The notes under the pieces are model-generated. The model made no database searches, was not told the origin of the DNA, and saw nothing but the letters and a program-made list of their open reading frames with translations. Both the position numbers and the translations under genes were made by a program. A stretch of DNA of 64,000 nt, taken from contig MU004237.1 of NCBI GenBank assembly GCA_010405405.1, forward strand, positions 724,014 through 788,013. The letters are read 5' to 3'. The stretch comes from Microthyrium microscopicum (Eukaryota > Ascomycota > Dothideomycetes > Microthyriales > Microthyriaceae). Positions 37,801 through 47,950 of the stretch are shown piece by piece; within the stretch, counting starts at the first letter, position 1; each line of letters begins with the position of its first letter.

Positions 37801-39120
37801 TACAAACTCAAACAAAGCGAGCTAGACTCAACAGCCTCAAACATAAACACTCTAAGCCGCACAAACCAAGATCTGAAAAACGAGCTCGACGATGCCCAAC
37901 GAACCATCGCAGACCTCGAACAACAAATCGCCGACTCCAACAAACCCACCCACGGAATCCACACCAAACTCCGCGAAACCAAAAAACTCTACACCAACCT
38001 CCTAGAAGACTACGCAAAACTAGAAACAGACCACAAAGAAGAAATCCTCCAACTAATCCAGGGCGCAGAGTATGTCAAAGCCGAACTAAAAGATCGTATC
38101 GCAGTCTTAAAAAACCGCGAAGCCATCCCCGGCAACGCAAACACCTCGATAACCAACATCCAAGGCCAACTAGAAGACGCCACTGTCGAAAACAAGAAAC
38201 TGATACGCGCCAACCAAGCGTTAAATGCCGACAACGATGATCTCCTCGCCAATTTACGCAAAACAGAAAAAATCAAGAACGCTTACGCCGCACTAGTCCA
38301 CAATCTAGACGCCGGTGTAGACACGGTCGATTTCAAGCATAAAACCTACCCCGACGATAAAATTCCTGAACTACAAACATTCCTGCAGAACAGAATCGAC
38401 GAGGCGAAACGGCGCATGTATGCAGCGGAAGCAGAAATTGTCACCGTCCGCGAGGAAAGTATGCAGAAAGAAACGGATCTTGTGAATGCGCGGAAAGTTA
38501 TCGTGGATTTGAATTTCGAGAAGAATAAAATGCGCGAGACATTGCAGAGCCAAATCACCAGTTTACAGCAACGATATGATAACACAGAACGGACTTTGCA
38601 AGGCACGATAGAGCAGCAGGGTCGCACTGAGGCGGTTAGGATGGAACGTATGATTGCTGATAATGAAGCTTTGGTGACGGAACTTTATGCCACGCACGAA
38701 GCGTTTGAGGATATCAACCACCGCCTCTCCTCGCTGGAAAACACTCCCCACAAACTATCCAACGCAGCCGTAACCGGCCCCATCGACCTCCAAGGCGTTG
38801 AGGATAGAATCACTTCCCTCGAAACTAAGATCCTATCTAGCATTAGTGTAGCAGGAAGTGTCAAAGACCCATGTGCATGCTGCAAAGAACTCATAACCAG
38901 CCTAGCAGAAGCACTAGAGAAGAACAAGGAGTGTACATGCGAGCAAGTCTACGACACCGTAGATTCGTTTACAGCTCGTATCCAAGAAGATTACTCGGAC
39001 CCGGCGCTTCAGAAATGCTTGGAGGAGATGGCGAAGGAGTTGGAAGATGCGGAGGATCCAGAGGTGGTGGAGTGGTTGGAGCAACAAAAGGCATTGAATG
39101 AGGAGTATGGGCCGCAATGA
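34855..39120 (+). CDS. Large acidic Ser-rich repeat protein with C-terminal coiled coil, unidentified
   Basis: Not recognised. A single uninterrupted exon of 1421 residues. Residues 1-520 contain at least nine degenerate copies of a motif like EE(V/I)ALPxSRES. Copies start near residues 68, 110, 151, 193, 237, 323, 389, 448 and 505. The first five are spaced by 41-44 residues. The later ones carry an added SQYSPPTFGR-SPTS block and are spaced 57-66. Residues 520-920 are very acidic, Ser/Glu/Gln-rich and disordered. From about 930 to 1290 there is a long predicted coiled coil (heptad-like LKETTHLKAQAAKDAKSYEE onward). A short Cys-containing tail follows (PCACCKELI, ECTCEQ) and then an acidic end. 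A structural or scaffold role is plausible but not shown. No membrane segment seen. Confidence 0.85.
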   Translation: MSEPSWSFANLDLDPPRPEHHSSLEEITPPGPTETSNAAETSHTSSSPIQPSNSSPAASDNEDESKAAEIALPNPTETPYGLDASRKSSSVSETDFSSPSFLSDSEGDEAIEVALPDPTNTSYGSDSSRLSKSKATPSSPVAQANSEELDPETIALLEPTDTFYGSETSDSSLSAFATTRTSPVARADGESFEAAEITLPDPTDTAYDSDTSKTSSSAFETTPSSPIPTDDSEVFNPDQIALPESRDTSIASPQARPNSSRCLETASDSTWPSDIGNSDTQEAISSSVNESDSESQYSTPTVGTPSPTRNDSSSSDISERINPEEVALPASRESFIRSQEFTFTSEEAPDTGSQYTPSTFGRRSSPTSRPRSPTSIESTLLHISEPISPEEVALPVSRESSIRSQDSEPRSEEAPESPSQYSPPTFGRTRSPTSIEPARLHISEPIYPEEVALPVSRESSIRSASSKSSSEAPLDSESQYSTSSFGRRSPIRSDSAPADKDGNISPELALPVSRKISDRPIGSISSSEESSETTHQEQTARPDTGTTDSSLPDSKHSFSGFSDVGVAAQEEAERQDDFQTSPLESVDDCNTHPESVDQSDEHQSEDSHGEQESQSPEGASEGDQVSSPGAGLSVIEEESSPESAQSGSSSWDISPTTFLKELKDDGADKAQQAESSQVENENAPESLQNEAHGLNSPPGSDQESLEEHQEEILRPQPTQRIVEEFESVPEGTTPGGIRFEVQPPSDGTRESSQKSSHTSTDGDHEVSENGSSRSTHLKPPPPSQYNPNPEPREEDEEDSQSTGSLSGPDSVEEGSAENPFSSPISGEDEEMQRQIQEAFAQFKAEQNDHASESDSGRQTIVSPDQEDRARSPRKESSNPVSKHQEDQAHSTRKESSSPVALDPGFIFSSDAGEPIDERHWCHHRIAEFELNEVKKFENTLAEVKAQALKETTHLKAQAAKDAKSYEEKIKNYEAKLKFLETGYKLKQSELDSTASNINTLSRTNQDLKNELDDAQRTIADLEQQIADSNKPTHGIHTKLRETKKLYTNLLEDYAKLETDHKEEILQLIQGAEYVKAELKDRIAVLKNREAIPGNANTSITNIQGQLEDATVENKKLIRANQALNADNDDLLANLRKTEKIKNAYAALVHNLDAGVDTVDFKHKTYPDDKIPELQTFLQNRIDEAKRRMYAAEAEIVTVREESMQKETDLVNARKVIVDLNFEKNKMRETLQSQITSLQQRYDNTERTLQGTIEQQGRTEAVRMERMIADNEALVTELYATHEAFEDINHRLSSLENTPHKLSNAAVTGPIDLQGVEDRITSLETKILSSISVAGSVKDPCACCKELITSLAEALEKNKECTCEQVYDTVDSFTARIQEDYSDPALQKCLEEMAKELEDAEDPEVVEWLEQQKALNEEYGPQ
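35055..36400 (+). repeat. Degenerate coding repeat array (about 126-bp, then about 177-198-bp units)
   Basis: In-frame repeats inside the 1421-residue protein gene. Unit starts near 35055, 35184, 35308, 35433 and 35566 give a period close to 126 bp. Later units near 35824, 36022, 36199 and 36371 are longer and more alike each other (for example GAAGAAGTAGCTCTKCCAGTG is shared). This suggests two rounds of internal duplication. Confidence 0.75.
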
Positions 39121-39497
39121 GATTGTTGATTTAGACGAAGGAGTTGGAGATAGATGTATTATATGTAATATAGAGATAAGAACGATAACTTTCGATACCC
39201 ACTTGTCTGATTGCAAGGACTTGCTACAAAATGGCATGGTAGTTACGAATTTGAGAACATGCATATTCTATACCACACGTAATTCCATCCCAAAAGTGAA
39301 TGCAACAGTAATAAAACCACTATCATTATCGTTACAAGAAAAACCCAAGGGTATGTAAGTGTTCCTAATGCCCAATCTGCAAAAACAAAACAATGAAAAA
39401 AGAGAGCCTAAGCCCATACAAGTGTGCAATTCATAGCAGTCATTAAGAGTCATATCTGCAACCGTCATGATCATCCCATCCGCACAGCAGCGGTCAT
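39121..39497. other. Convergent intergenic region
   Basis: 377 bp between the stop of the large repeat protein and the stop of the DUF3824 gene. AT-rich and 3' UTR-like; no gene seen. Confidence 0.5.
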
Positions 39498-41192
39498 TTA
39501 CATCCGCCCACCCACAGGCGGCGGCGGTAAATTTCCATACGCATACGGATTCGCATCATTGTAAACCGGTGCCACAGGCCCATAACCCTGTCCTCCACCG
39601 TATCCTCCTCCACCCTGACCCTCTTTCTGGCGACGTTCGCGTGCTTTGCGCTTGCGACGATGTCTCGCCTCAAGCTCATGCTTCTCACGACGCTGCTCAT
39701 TCATTTCCTTCCACTCGCCATAAGCGCTCTTGATACCGAGCGCCGCAATACCAACTGCCGCAACATCCTGTAGAATATTCTTTGATCTAGCCTTTCTCGC
39801 CTGCTCCGGAGAAATCTCACCCTCCTGCACAAGCTTGTGTCGTTTCTCGGAAGCCTGTATACTGGACACAACACCATGCACCGCATGGATCGAAGCAACA
39901 GTCGCCAAACCAGCAGTCAACAGCTCCTTGGAGCGCGTATGTCTACGCTGATTCTCCAAGTCAGTAGTGCTGACGCTGCTCGTGCTAGAGTCGCGACTGC
40001 GCTTAGTATTCTCGCCGGCTGTTGCGCCGCCACCTGTATTTCGTTCAGCGTCACGTCCACGATTGTCATTATCATCATAGTCATCACCACCGCGATTACG
40101 CCGCTCTTGCTGCTGCGCATACCGCGGCTTCCGGGAGGGCACGTACGAGTCTGCGCTGGCGCTGCGCGAGCGGTCACGATCCACGCGGCCGCGGGACTTG
40201 GAGCGCACGCGGTCATAGAGAACTTTGCCAGCTGCTGCAATGGCGCCTAGTCCGGCGACTTGTTTGATTCCTGGGCCACGGGATTGGGAACGTCCACGGG
40301 AGTCAGAGCGGGCACGTGAGGCGGAGCGACCACCAAAGACGGATCGCGAGCGGGAACGGAGTCTGTCGACGATGGAACGAGATCGAGAACGACCACCGCG
40401 AGACATCGAACGGCCACGAGAGCCGCCGTTGGAGCTGTCGCGGGGTCCGTTGGCTAGACGATTGGCGGCAAGACCACCAATGACTGATTCGGCGATATGG
40501 CGCTTTGATTTGTTGTCGGAGTTGCGGTTGACAAAACCATCAATACCAGCAGCACCGAGGGCAGCTGTGAGGATGCGCTGACCCTTTGGACCTGTCCATG
40601 GGCCGGCTTCATTTCTGCTTCGGACACCTTCGATGGCTGCGGCGATAGCGGCGGCCTTGGCAGCTTGTTGCCACTTCTTACGGTTGTCTGCGCCTCGGCT
40701 TCTACTACGGCTGTAGCCATCTGAGTTGGATCTGCGACGACGAGAACGACTACGACCGCCGCCAGCGGCTTTCATGACAGTGGCGACGACACCGCCTAGA
40801 CCAACGTCTCCAGCGAGTTTTTCAACGGTGGACTTTTTGCGCTCTCTTGGTCGATCATAGTCATCCTCGTAATCGTCATCATATCGGCTAGAGCGTCCTC
40901 CACCACGTCGAGATCGTGCATCGTAGTCGCTATAGTAGTCATCATCATCGTAATAAGAATCGCGTTCTCTGGCGCCGCGTTGTGATTTTGAGCGGCGACC
41001 AACACCTCCGCCATAATCTTCACGATAAGAGCGGCGACGATATTCGGAAGGGTCATCGTAGTCATCGTAATCATCTTGTCGAGGGCGCAAGACTAGATCC
41101 CTGGCTCCAGTTCCGCGGGCGACATATTCATCCTCAGTCTCAATATACTCGGGCTCCTTGGTCCGGCTCCGACGGCGACCATATTCCGACAT
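39498..41192 (-). CDS. DUF3824-type Arg/Ser/Asp/Gly-rich protein
   Basis: Fungal protein of the DUF3824 group; function unknown. A single exon of 564 residues. The sequence is dominated by low complexity. It has acidic YDDYDD blocks (about 40-115), many SRSRS and RGRS dipeptides, and a Gly/Tyr/Pro-rich tail (GGGGYGGGQGYGPVAP). Three Ala/Gly-rich hydrophobic patches are embedded: VGLGGVVATVMKAAGGG, KAAAIAAAIEGVRSR, and TAGLATVASIHAVHGVVSSI near residue 430. The last, together with KLVQEGEISPEQARKARSKN after it, is the recognisable DUF3824 core. The patches may be membrane-associating helices, but none is long or apolar enough to call a clear transmembrane segment. The start is the first ATG (MSEYGRRRSRTKEP). 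Confidence 0.83.
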   Translation of the reverse strand: MSEYGRRRSRTKEPEYIETEDEYVARGTGARDLVLRPRQDDYDDYDDPSEYRRRSYREDYGGGVGRRSKSQRGARERDSYYDDDDYYSDYDARSRRGGGRSSRYDDDYEDDYDRPRERKKSTVEKLAGDVGLGGVVATVMKAAGGGRSRSRRRRSNSDGYSRSRSRGADNRKKWQQAAKAAAIAAAIEGVRSRNEAGPWTGPKGQRILTAALGAAGIDGFVNRNSDNKSKRHIAESVIGGLAANRLANGPRDSSNGGSRGRSMSRGGRSRSRSIVDRLRSRSRSVFGGRSASRARSDSRGRSQSRGPGIKQVAGLGAIAAAGKVLYDRVRSKSRGRVDRDRSRSASADSYVPSRKPRYAQQQERRNRGGDDYDDNDNRGRDAERNTGGGATAGENTKRSRDSSTSSVSTTDLENQRRHTRSKELLTAGLATVASIHAVHGVVSSIQASEKRHKLVQEGEISPEQARKARSKNILQDVAAVGIAALGIKSAYGEWKEMNEQRREKHELEARHRRKRKARERRQKEGQGGGGYGGGQGYGPVAPVYNDANPYAYGNLPPPPVGGRM

Positions 41193-42455
41193 GGCTGTGA
41201 AAAGTTCCTAGGATTTCCTTGGATTTGTTGTCCAGTCTGAAATAAAGGTTAGAGGATGAACAGGTAATGATAAGGGAGTCGCGGTTGAGGGCTATCGCAT
41301 ACATACTGGTAATGGTTCGTAATCAATCTTGGAGGGGTAGGCAAATGTAAGTTGGGAGAAATGGTTAGGCTGAAACAGGTTGAGAAGTGAGGGTGGCCAG
41401 ATGATTTATAGGATAATAGGATGGTCGGATAGAATAGGCCGGTGAGAAGAAGGGACAGGCTGGGCGCAAGAGGATTTTGAGTATTGGCAATGATCAATGA
41501 TTAATCAGTGGGGATTGGTTGCAGGTAGGACCTTGATGAGGCAAGTTGAGCAGGCTGGGAGTATGCTGTTTAGGATGAATGGTTGCCAAGTGGAATGGGT
41601 AATAGGTAATGAGGAAAGAGGTTGCAAGCGGGAGGCTTAGTAGGATGGTGGGGTGTTGCTTGTATGGCCAAAAGAGTCAAAATGGAGCACAGCCAACTTT
41701 AACTTTAAACAATGCGGAAGAAACAGAAGAAACAGGTGAGATGGCGGGTTGTGAGAAGATTTAACCGGTGACGCAATGGTCTTTTAGAAAGCACTTGGTT
41801 TCGGCGCAGGGAGAATGCTTGGAGTTTTGGTTGGGCATAAAGTTGGACGAGTGAGAGGGCAGAAACACCAGACACAGCAGACTCTGAAGGCTGTGTGTAC
41901 AACTGGGTTGCATAGACCAGAAGAAGTCAAGCGTGTTCTGACCTGTCTTGCCTGTAGGCTGTCACCGGCAGATGGACACTTTTGACGCTCAAAACGTGGA
42001 GACGCGAGCCACTAATAGCCGGTGAACATTGAGGCTTGGAATTGTAACTCGTGAGGCCGCTGAGAATCGTGGAGGCCGTGATCAGTTGATGGTGTTCACG
42101 GTGAAAATGCAGAGATGGCTAAGTTCAGAAATCAGGAGACATCCTTCCATGGACCGTTGGAATTGGAGGAGTAGAACAGAGTATGGCGATACCTCGGAAC
42201 CTTTGAATTGCTCACACGTTATTCTCCGAAAAGGAAGTCGTGCCCAACCAAACGCAACTGACTAACCACTATATCGCAGATGCCCAATCTGATCCCTGTC
42301 AATATGTCGTGCCTGCCACTGTTCCCAATCCGGCAAGACTGATGCTGACAACTCATGACGTCATACATCACCAAATCCCTTTCTAGGAAGTCTTCCCATT
42401 TACGCCCCGAACTTGTTGTGACAATGCTCCAATCGACAACTTCCGCCTCAATCTC
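41193..42455. other. Divergent promoter region DUF3824/SAM carrier
   Basis: About 1.26 kb between divergent starts. G-rich on the plus strand on the left (41250-41680). Short frames at 41705-41902 and 42029-42265 have no family signal. The left part is probably the DUF3824 5' leader, possibly spliced. Confidence 0.45.
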
Positions 42456-43580
42456 ATGGCCAACAATGGAGGTCACCCGAATACCACCTCGGATATTCTC
42501 CTGGTAAGTCAATTGACCTATCCCATTGCATAAAACTGACTTCATGTAGGCCGGCGCATTCGCAGCCTTTACCATAGATCTCCTAATCTATCCCTTGGAT
42601 ACCATAAAAACCCGCCTCCAATCCAAAAACTATGCCACCCGCTACCTCCTCTCCTCCGGCGCCTATAACCGCCCCGCCCTATTCCGCGGTGTATACCAAG
42701 GACTCGGCAGTGTAATCGTCGCAACTCTCCCATCCTGTAAGAAACACACCATATATCCCATCCCAAATCCCTCTCCCCAATACACCTCTCCCACCCCCTC
42801 TCCCCAGAATCTATCAACACTAACAAACCACCCCCAGCCGGCGCATTCTTCCTAACCTACGAATCCACCAAATCCCTCCTAACAACCACCACCACCCTCC
42901 CCCTCCCCCTCCTCCACGCTCTCTCCTCCGCCACCGCCGAGCTCGTCTCCTGCGCCATCCTCACCCCCGCCGAAGTCATCAAGCAAAACGCCCAAATCGC
43001 CAGCACCTCCTCCTCCTCCTCCCTCAGCGTCCTACGCCAATTCTTCCGCCAACGACCGTCCGCCCTATTCCGCGGATATACTGCGTTGGCGGCACGCAAT
43101 TTACCGTTTACGGCGATGCAGTTTCCAGTGTTTGAAGCGTTGCGTGCGCGCGTGAGGAAGGGCAGGGAGGACAGGGGCCTTTGGACGGGGACGCTGGGGG
43201 AACAGGCGGTGGTGACGGGTGTTTGTGCGGGGGTGGCGGGGGCGGGGGCTGCGGCGGTTACGACGCCGGTTGATGTGGTTAAGACGAGGGTTATGTTGGC
43301 TGCTGCTGAGGAGGGGGGGCAGAAGAGGGATGGTGGGGATGGGAGGGAGAAGATCAGGGGCGCGGATGGGAAGGTTGAGGGCCGGAAGACGTTGTCAGAA
43401 GTGAAGGTTTTCAAGGAGATATGGCGAGAGGGTGGTGTGAAGGAACTGTTTAGGGGCGGTGCGTTGAGGAGTGTGTGGACGATGGTGGGGAGTGGGTTGT
43501 ATTTGGGCGTGTATGATTTTGGGAGGGTGTATTTGGCTAGGAGACGGGGAGAGAAGGTTGATATGGATGATTTGGAATAG
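42456..43580 (+). CDS. Mitochondrial S-adenosylmethionine carrier (Pet8/SAMC-like)
   Basis: Inner-membrane solute carrier importing S-adenosylmethionine into mitochondria. Three exons: 42456-42503, 42550-42736 and 42838-43580, 325 residues. All three carrier signatures are present: YPLDTIKTR (about 30-38), TPAEVIKQ (about 121-128) and TPVDVVKTR (about 220-228). The second is degenerate in the same way as in Pet8. Pet8-like sequences include AGAFAAFTIDLLIYPLDTIK, YQGLGSVIVATLPS and ARNLPFTAMQFPVFEAL. A Gly/Arg/Lys-rich loop (AAEEGGQKRDGGDGREK) lengthens the third repeat. An upstream ATG at 42424 is out of frame after splicing, so MANNGGHPNT was chosen. The plus strand flips from C-rich to G-rich near 43085. 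Confidence 0.9.
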
Positions 43581-43738
43581 ATTCTAAGAGGTTCACGTGT
43601 GTTCTATAGATGTTTGACTACATAGCTTGAAGGGGCGACTCTGTATATAAAGCAAGGTTAACGTACATATATCTCATTGTATTCATATCTCATACTATAC
43701 AGATCCCACAGGACTATTGATTCTCTCCAATGGAGTAT

Positions 43739-45009
43739 CTACACATGCGCCCACCCATTCTCAACCAAAACCTGCATCTCATTAATCAGACAATGCACCC
43801 CATCCTCCCTCCGTCCCTTCTCCTCTCCCATCCACTTCCCAACGCGTCTCTTCACAATCCACTCCTCTACCCAAGCCGTCGTAAGCCACCGTCTAATCCG
43901 ATTCTCCCACAACCCTCTTATCACTTGCCACCCACTCAACCAACTCCCACCACTGCCCAAACCCCTGGCATCCACCGGATTCACCGCTGAGTATGCTGGT
44001 CCATTATATCCCACTCGCACCCTCGGATTCACCCACACGCCCCTTTCCCGCGTCAACGGATTATCTGCGTGTATCAAACAACATTCACTGCCCTCCAAAT
44101 GTTTGAGCGCTAACGAATCTGTGATACCGCGAAATGCGAGATTTTGTGGTGGTAGGAATGGTGCGGCGGGCATGGCGACGAGGCCGTTCCAGCAGCTTGT
44201 CACGGGGACTGGTTCATTGCGCTTCAGGGCAGAACGTGATGTGCGGGAGCGGAAGTATGGCCAGGTTGGCATGACGGTTGCGTGGCCGTGTATGTCGCGC
44301 AGGGCGAAGGTGTCATAATAGGACGGTGGTTTGGAGAAGTCGAGGGAACAGGCGGCGGCGTAGGAGCCTGAGTTTGTGGAGAGGAGGGTTAGGATGTCAT
44401 TTGTCTGAGGGAGATATTAGTTTGGAAGAGGCGAGTGGATCAGGGGTGGTTTACGGTGAAGACGACATCGTTGAGGAAGAGGATCTTGTCGAAGGTTTTG
44501 CCGGCGGCTGCGAGAGCCAGGAGGTTGTAGAGAGTGTAGTTTCGCAGGCGCGAGAGATATGGGATGCGGCGGAGTTCGGGTTTGCCGCGAGGTGTGTTGA
44601 TCCAGCCGGATGATGCTGGAGATCTCGAGATTTCGTCTTTATGGGTTGTTTCGGAGAGGGTAATGTTTCGGGGGACTTTGAGATCGCCTAGCTTTTGGTC
44701 CAGTTCGTGAAGGGCGCCTTTGGAATTGTCCCAGCTGCCGCTTTCGTAGACGCTGACGAAGACATTGTGTGGACCCAGCACGCGGGTGAGCTCGACTACG
44801 GCATCGTTCCAGTGTGAGCGGAGAATTGCTTCATTGTTCCAATGTATGCTCGCGATGTAGACGCGAGTGCCCGGAGGGACTAAGCTGACAGGAGTCGGCT
44901 GCGCTGCTTTCGACTGTATGTATAGAAGCTCTAGGACATTCCAAATGGCGAAAAGAGCTATGAATAGGCGTAGTGAACGATATGTTCTTAACTTTCGCAG
45001 TGAGAGCAT
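43739..45009 (-). CDS. GT69-family mannosyltransferase (Cap59/Cmt1-like)
   Basis: Probable Golgi alpha-1,3-mannosyltransferase of glycosyltransferase family 69, related to cryptococcal CAP59/CMT1; the acceptor glycan is unknown. Two exons: 45009-44455 and 44404-43739, 406 residues, one 50-bp intron in phase 0. A type II membrane anchor is near the N terminus (about 13-33, LRLFIALFAIWNVLELLYIQ). Family motifs include RVYIASIHWNNEAILR, VFVSVYESGSWDNSK, ELDQKLGDL and KILFLNDVVF. The last is cut by the intron. In the second exon come SCWNGLVAMPAAPF and GSECCLIHADN. The end is Trp/Arg-rich. The stop is 158 bp from the convergent SAM carrier stop. Confidence 0.88.
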
Positions 45010-46376
45010 ATCGTGAGCCTAGAATGCGCAATAAAAGTGCCGTACGGAGTGAGGAAGAAGTTTGTGTCGCTGCGGCCAACGGCGTATGGCTAGCTCACCC
45101 TGGCAGAATGCCGTCAAAAATCCGGCCAAGCGATGGTAATGTCGCACTCGCCATAAAAACACTCATGTTGACTATAAGAAGTAGACTAGTGAAGTCAAAG
45201 ATGAAGGTCAACAACGAAACATGCAGCATGAACATGATTGGCTAAGCCCTTTTAGGTATAGCGTCAAGAATCCTACGACTACGTTCAAATTACCTTCAGT
45301 CTTTGTGAGATTGAAAACAACGAAAAGAAATAGGAATGAGAATAACGAACGAACCAATGTCACGGGAACTCCCTTTCCCTGTTGATTTCAAAGTTCACGT
45401 TCACGATAGGTTTGTAGCAGCGGCTCCAAGTCTCCAGTGTCATTTTAGCTTCAATGGCTTGGCAAGGCTCCAGCCTTATACCCAATTTGCGTGCAAATAA
45501 AATATGCAGCATAGGCATTTGAAGGTACAGAGGAAGCCAATATCGCAGGCTCGTTGCAAAGCCGTTATACGTGAAGGGAACAAATCCTGCAGTGATCCTC
45601 GGACTGCACAGCTTGCAGCATTCGGATGTGAGTTTCATTTTGCATTCTAGCAGAATAGGAAGCTGTAATAATATAGATATCATCGCTACAATATCTTAAC
45701 ACAAGATACGTCCCTGTAAAGAATGTATATTTTGATTCTATTGACCAATTAGAATGCGGATGTATTTAATGACTTTTATACGAAACCTTAATATGCCCTG
45801 CTACCCAATGGAAATCCGGGATTTAAAGATTAGGTTTTGAACCTCGTCGAGATCTCGCAACGAACACTTGGATCAGCCCTTTTGCTTCTGTTAAACAGTT
45901 CGTGACTCGTAAGTGCGTGTCTCAATACTCCAATACTGGCCGACATGATGCAGACCTTGCCTAATTAATGATATGGCTCTGCTAAGGAGTCTTGACTTCC
46001 TCGTCTGTTCGATCACCTTATGTACATAGCCGCCTAGGTAGATATGATATAGACACTGGCAGAATATATCATGAGAAGTTATTAGCGATTGAGGGCAGGA
46101 CAGTCGTAAGCTCTCTTAGTCCAACCAGGAGACAATATACATCTTGGTTAATCGTGGGCCATGTAATATATCGGTTAAGTCCCGACAGGTCCATGGAAAA
46201 TACTCCATGGATACACCATTCGGCTCCACGTTCTCGAACTATATTGACCCTCCACATATTGCGGCTTCACTTTCATATTTAGCATATCACAAACCTCTGG
46301 CGCATAGGTACCTGCTTCGGGGCTCTTCTTTCCTTCGTTGTTCCAGCTACCATTCGTTCCTTTCCTTTCTTTCACG
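45010..46376. other. Intergenic, no gene seen
   Basis: About 1.37 kb between the divergent GT69 and cutinase starts. A 107-codon frame at 45360-45683 (minus) has no family signal. The middle (45690-45840) is AT-rich. Confidence 0.45.
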
Positions 46377-47530
46377 ATGAAGTTGACTTCACTCACACTC
46401 CTTATCCTGGCGCTGGACGCCACAGCCTCACCGCTCTCCGCAAAACATGCTCTAACCCGCCGCCAGGAAGTGCCCGCTGCGGCGAAAGAGCCTGCTCCAG
46501 CCAAGGAACCTACTGCAGCGAAGGAACCGAAAGCTAGCAAAGGATTCGGCAGCTTCGGAAGTCGATCGAAAGGGAAAGACACCGCCAAAAGCAAAGACTC
46601 CACCAAAAGCAAAGACTCCACCAAACCCAAAGACACTTCCTCCTCTTCAACAACACCCGCATCAACACCAGCAACCTCATCCTCCAGTGGCGGCCTAGCA
46701 GCCCTGCTGGGCAGCAACAACCCACTCACCAACATCATGTCCTCCACCATCTCTGACATGAAAGGCACATTCGCCTGCAAGTCCGCCGCTCTCCTCTTCG
46801 CGCGCGGCACTGGTGAGCCAGGCAACATGGGCTACGTCGTTGGTCCACCGCTCGCAAACTCGTTGCGCAAAGAGGCGGTTGGCAAGGACTTGTTGATCCA
46901 GGGCGTGGATTACAGCACGACATTTACAGGTGGTGGAGCAACGGAGATGGTGAGATTGGTGAAGCTTGGTGTGGAGAAGTGTCCGCAGATGCGGTATGTG
47001 CTGGGCGGGTATAGTCAGGGAGCGATGCAGGTGCATCAGGCGTTGGGACAGTTGGGCGATTTGGGAAGTAAGGTTGCGGTAAGTGGTATCCAACTGATGA
47101 GTAAATGCGTGCTGATTGTTGCAGGCGGCGGTTACGTTTGGCGATCCATATTCGGCTATGGGATTTGGAAGTGGAGGGATTGTTGGCTCGGTTATGGGTC
47201 TTGGTATGCCAATTACCAGAAATACCATAACCGTCAAAGTTCGCTAACTCTAGATATAGGAAAAGCAGGCTCCAGTAACTTCAAGCAGGAGAATGGACTT
47301 ATCATTTGCGGTGGTGCTGTAAGTTTTTGAGACCACAGACATTTGAGAGACACTAACCAACGGTATAGGACTTCGTTTGTGGAGTAACGCCCAACATTGG
47401 TGGAGCAAAGGGTGGTGGAGAGAAATTCTCTGGCAGTGCTTCAAGCAGTCATCTAAGTTATAGTAGCGATGGAAGTATTCCGAAAGCCGTTAAGTTTATC
47501 GTAGAGCATTTGGAAAAACCAGCCGCCTAA
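46377..47530 (+). CDS. Secreted cutinase-family esterase with Lys/Ser/Thr linker
   Basis: Secreted serine esterase of the cutinase family, likely hydrolysing cutin or similar esters. Four exons: 46377-47078, 47125-47203, 47260-47318 and 47369-47530, 333 residues. The signal peptide is about 1-18 (MKLTSLTLLILALDATAS). A linker of about 100 residues with KEP and KSKDST repeats separates it from the catalytic domain (about 130-333). The catalytic triad is Ser213 in GGYSQG, Asp281 and His308. Cysteine pairs are expected between 134 and 202, and between 277 and 284, matching cutinase spacing. RGTGEPG is typical of the family. The Asp-His gap carries a Gly/Ser-rich insert (GGAKGGGEKF). The linker makes the protein about 100 residues longer than a classic cutinase. 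Confidence 0.92.
46585..46638 (+). repeat. 18-bp coding tandem repeat in the cutinase linker
   Basis: Three units of 18 bp starting at 46585, 46603 and 46621. The first two are identical (CCAAAAGCAAAGACTCCA) and the third diverges. They encode KSKDST-type hexapeptides. Confidence 0.85.
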
Positions 47531-47950
47531 TTCTAGAACTGAGAACATCAAAACATATTTGAATGTTGATCTTGATTGATTACCTAGATCAAGTAATTGC
47601 GAACTGCTACCATCTACAAACTATCTGATGCAATAAAACGTACCTGGTTTTCGGAAGCTTTGGTAGGCCATCTTATGGATCAGGAAATTGGTGCTTTCGC
47701 AAAAGTAAAGAGTTGAATGATATATAAGTAGAGAAAGGTAACATACCAGCCATGATAGTGTTTTGGATTGTCCTTACAAAAGATGATGTGGTAGGGGGTT
47801 TTGAGTGTGTACCTGGCTTGCTGTGCTGAAAGTAAATGTGAACTAGAATTGTGAGGTATCTCACCCTCGATTGACAACGCACCGAATGGTTGTTCTCTTG
47901 TGTTGTTCAAATCTCATACCGCCCCGTCTTCCATGGCAAGCAAGTGAGTC
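47531..47950. other. Convergent intergenic region
   Basis: 420 bp between the cutinase stop and the PRP40 stop. AT-rich and 3' UTR-like; no gene seen. Confidence 0.5.

Noticed and set aside
39837-41200. Several plus-strand frames opposite the DUF3824 gene
   Set aside because: They are antisense to the long real exon and reflect its Arg/Ser/Gly codon repeats.
42857-43414. 185-codon minus-strand frame opposite the SAM carrier
   Set aside because: The plus strand has clear carrier signatures and the antisense frame has none.
45360-45683. 107-codon minus-strand frame
   Set aside because: No recognisable domain, no promoter or splice support, AT-rich surroundings.
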